64,000 bases of DNA from WHSW01 sp963767285 (GTDB lineage Bacteria; Actinomycetota; Thermoleophilia; Solirubrobacterales; 70-9). A program made the position numbers and the translations under genes. The stretch spans positions 434,001 to 498,000 of the forward strand of contig CAVYDJ010000001.1 of assembly GCA_963767285.1 (NCBI GenBank), written 5' to 3'. Under the pieces are notes generated by a model. The model ran no database searches. It was not told the DNA's origin and saw nothing but the letters and a program-made list of their open reading frames with translations. Position 1 is the first letter of the stretch. Each line of letters starts with the position of its first letter. This document shows, piece by piece, positions 61,928 through 64,000 of the stretch.

Positions 61928-61930
61928 ACC

Positions 61931-64000
61931 TTGCTCGGCGCGGTCGCCTCCGCGGCCTTGGTGGTCGGCGGCTCGCTGGTGATCGGCCAGGCCGTCCTGG
62001 CTCTGTGCGGGCGGCGCGAGTGGACGCTGCTCGCGGGGCCGGTGGGGCTGGCTCTCGCGCTCGTGGTCGCCGGTGCCGTTGGAGGGCTGGGTGGGGGTGG
62101 GGTGGAGATCGCCGTCGCGCTCGGGGTTCTGCTTGTTGTCGGGGCGGTCGTCGTGCGGGTTCGGGTGCCGGCGGCGAGCTTCGACCCGTACGCGCTCGGC
62201 GCCGCCCTGCTCGCCGCGCTGGCGGCGGCGATCCCGTTCATCGCCGCGTGGCGGGTCGGCATCCTCGGGGTCGGCCTGGTCAACGACGACATGGCCTCGC
62301 ACCTGCTGCTCGCCGACTGGATCGACGAGCGCTTCCGGCCGGAGCCGGTGCTGATCGACCAGGGCTACCCGCTCGGCCCGCACGCGCTGGTCGCCGGGCT
62401 CGCGTGGACCCTGGGGGCGGGCACGATCGACGTCTTCGCCGGCCTCACCCTGGCGATCCCGGCGCTGACGGCGCTGGTCGCGTACTCGGCCCTCGACGGC
62501 CTGCGGCCGTGGCCGCGGACGCTGGCGTCGGTGCTGGTCGCGCTGCCGTACCTGGCGGCCGCGTATCTCGCGCAGGAGGCGTTCAAAGAGCCGGTGATGG
62601 CGCTGTTCGTCTTGACCTTCGCACTGCTGCTGGCGCGGGCGAGGGACTGGCGCGATGCGATTCCGCTGGGCGTCCTGGCGGCTGGGGTCACCTACGTCTA
62701 CTCCTTCCCCGGCCTGGCTTGGCTGGGTGGGGTGGCCGGGGTTTGGGGCGTGGTGGAGGCGATCCGCCGCAGACGCAACGCGCAAAACGGACGGTATGCG
62801 TCCGAAAAGCGCCGTTCGTTGCCGATCGGGGCGGCGATCGGGGTTGGCGTGGCGGTTGCGGCTCTACTCCTCCTTACTGCCCCGTCCCTCGACCGCATCG
62901 CGGACTTCGCGGACTTCAGAGCCCTCCATCCCGATCAGGCCAACGACGGCGGGCTCGGCAATCTGCCCGGGCAGCTCTCCCCGCTCGAGGCTCTGGGAAT
63001 CTGGCCGACGAGCGAGTTCCGCCTCTCGGCGACCGCATCCGACCTGCCCGCGGCGATCTTCTACGCGGGCGGCGTGTTCGCGCTCGTCTGCCTGGTCGTG
63101 GGCCTGCCCGGCTGGATCCGCCGCCACGGAGCAGCGATCCCGGCTGCCCTCCTGGCGGCCGCCATCCTCTACCTGCTCGCCCGCTCGCTGGGCACCGTCT
63201 ACACCTCCGCCAAGGCGCTGGCCATCGCGGCCCCCCTTATTGCTCTCGTTGTTCTCGGCGGACTGCTGATCAGCGACCGCCGCCCACTCCGTTGGCTTGG
63301 AATCACCTTCGCCGCCGCCGCCGCGGTCTGCAGCTTCCTGATCCTGCGCCAGGCCCCGGTCGCCCCGACCGACCACGCCGCCGAGCTGGCTCGGATCCGG
63401 CCGCTCGTCGAGGGTGAGAAGCTGCTGTTTCTGGGTCGCGACAACTTCGTCCTCTACGAGCTCCGGGGCTCGAAGCCCTACACGCACGTGCGCAACTTCT
63501 ATGACCCCTATTTCGTCGAGCCGAACTTCGAGCTCGCCGACGTCGGCTCGAAGTTCGACTTCGACTCGGTGACCGCGAGCACGCTCGCCGGCTTCCCGTT
63601 CGTTCTCACGACGCGCGCCCAATATGCCAGCGGCCCGCCGCCCGGCTACGAGGCGGTCGAGCGCACCGGCTCCTACGTGCTCTGGGAGAAGCAGCGCCCG
63701 CCGCTGGGCAGGGAGCCGGCGGAGAGCGGCGCCGCGCCCGGGCTGGTCGACGGATGCCCGGCGCAGAAGCCGGCGGGAGTCTCCTCGTTCGCGGCCGAGC
63801 CGGTCGTTGCCGAGGCGGACGACTGGTCGCGGACGACGGTCGAGAGCGGCCAGTCGGCGGGGGTCGTCCTCGACCTGCCGTCCGGGATCTGGGACCTCTC
63901 ATTGCAATACGACGCGACCCGGCCCTTGACCCTCACCGACGACGCCGCGCGCCTGGATGCCACCCTGCCCGCCAATCTGGACTACCGGGGCACGGCGCCG
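61931..64000 (+). CDS. Multi-pass membrane protein, GT-C-like glycosyltransferase, 3' end outside the window
   Basis: An open frame of 690 codons runs off the end. It has about 11 membrane helices in the first 420 residues, then an extracellular domain. After the second hydrophobic cluster comes VNDDMASHLLLADWIDERFR, which resembles the acidic catalytic loop of GT-C-fold glycosyltransferases (Asp-Asp in the first extracytoplasmic loop). Such proteins transfer sugars from polyprenyl-phosphate donors outside the membrane. It starts with TTG 3 nt after the asd stop if taken at 61931; downstream GTG starts are possible. The true product and C-terminus are unknown. Confidence 0.7.
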   Translation, partial: MLGAVASAALVVGGSLVIGQAVLALCGRREWTLLAGPVGLALALVVAGAVGGLGGGGVEIAVALGVLLVVGAVVVRVRVPAASFDPYALGAALLAALAAAIPFIAAWRVGILGVGLVNDDMASHLLLADWIDERFRPEPVLIDQGYPLGPHALVAGLAWTLGAGTIDVFAGLTLAIPALTALVAYSALDGLRPWPRTLASVLVALPYLAAAYLAQEAFKEPVMALFVLTFALLLARARDWRDAIPLGVLAAGVTYVYSFPGLAWLGGVAGVWGVVEAIRRRRNAQNGRYASEKRRSLPIGAAIGVGVAVAALLLLTAPSLDRIADFADFRALHPDQANDGGLGNLPGQLSPLEALGIWPTSEFRLSATASDLPAAIFYAGGVFALVCLVVGLPGWIRRHGAAIPAALLAAAILYLLARSLGTVYTSAKALAIAAPLIALVVLGGLLISDRRPLRWLGITFAAAAAVCSFLILRQAPVAPTDHAAELARIRPLVEGEKLLFLGRDNFVLYELRGSKPYTHVRNFYDPYFVEPNFELADVGSKFDFDSVTASTLAGFPFVLTTRAQYASGPPPGYEAVERTGSYVLWEKQRPPLGREPAESGAAPGLVDGCPAQKPAGVSSFAAEPVVAEADDWSRTTVESGQSAGVVLDLPSGIWDLSLQYDATRPLTLTDDAARLDATLPANLDYRGTAP

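Overview
The window is high-GC DNA with densely packed, mostly co-directional genes. Its families (two-partner ABC peptide transporters, an ECF42-like sigma factor with a DGPF partner, DUF6351-, LVIVD- and beta-helix-type secreted proteins, an actinobacterial-type large SRP RNA upstream of dnaX-ybaB-recR, and a lysC-asd pair) suggest a chromosomal segment of an actinomycetote, probably Thermoleophilia/Solirubrobacterales. The taxonomic placement is inference from gene content; no rRNA is present. I see no plasmid, phage or CRISPR hallmark.

Layout. 1-5.1 kb: the end of a lipid-linked glycan flippase, tRNA-Ser(GGA), a diguanylate cyclase, a BASS transporter, YtoQ, a secreted metzincin-like protease, the decayed remains of an SGNH/GDSL hydrolase and tRNA-Ser(CGA). 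5.1-10.5 kb: a drug-efflux MFS operon facing a large LuxR/ATPase regulator, bounded on the left by tRNA-Ser(CGA) and on the right by scrambled pieces of the same tRNA. 10.5-18.1 kb: a secreted beta-helix protein, a zinc-type dehydrogenase, an ArsR/SRPBCC pair divergent from an MMPL exporter across a perfect palindrome, an uncharacterised 413-aa protein and a 48-aa membrane peptide. 18.1-33.5 kb: a 15-kb minus-strand block with two complete oligopeptide-type ABC transporters, a third orphan solute-binding lipoprotein coupled to an SDR, and an AbiEi/DUF559-like gene wedged in between.

33.5-52 kb: a dehydrogenase, CsaA-like protein, beta-lactamase-fold hydrolase, PlsC-like acyltransferase, DUF6351 protein, TatA-like protein, flavin-dependent monooxygenase/acyl-CoA dehydrogenase-like protein, the DGPF/ECF42-type sigma pair, a methyltransferase, a paralogue of the 413-aa protein, an LVIVD-repeat protein, a collagen-like surface protein, tRNA-Val(CAC), an RTX-repeat remnant and two M15-like secreted peptidases. 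52-64 kb: housekeeping core: SRP RNA, dnaX, ybaB, recR, then a PadR/MMPL pair, a GH3 enzyme, aspartokinase, aspartate-semialdehyde dehydrogenase and a multi-pass GT-C-like membrane protein running off the end.

A signal cutting across the window is that many genes lack a Shine-Dalgarno sequence and instead carry a -10-like hexamer (TAGGCT, TATGCT, TAGCTT, TATTAT and similar) only 6-9 nt before the start codon. This looks like widespread leaderless transcription. Genes with clear Shine-Dalgarno sequences (collagen-like protein, MFS, solute-binding proteins, DGPF protein) do not show this arrangement.
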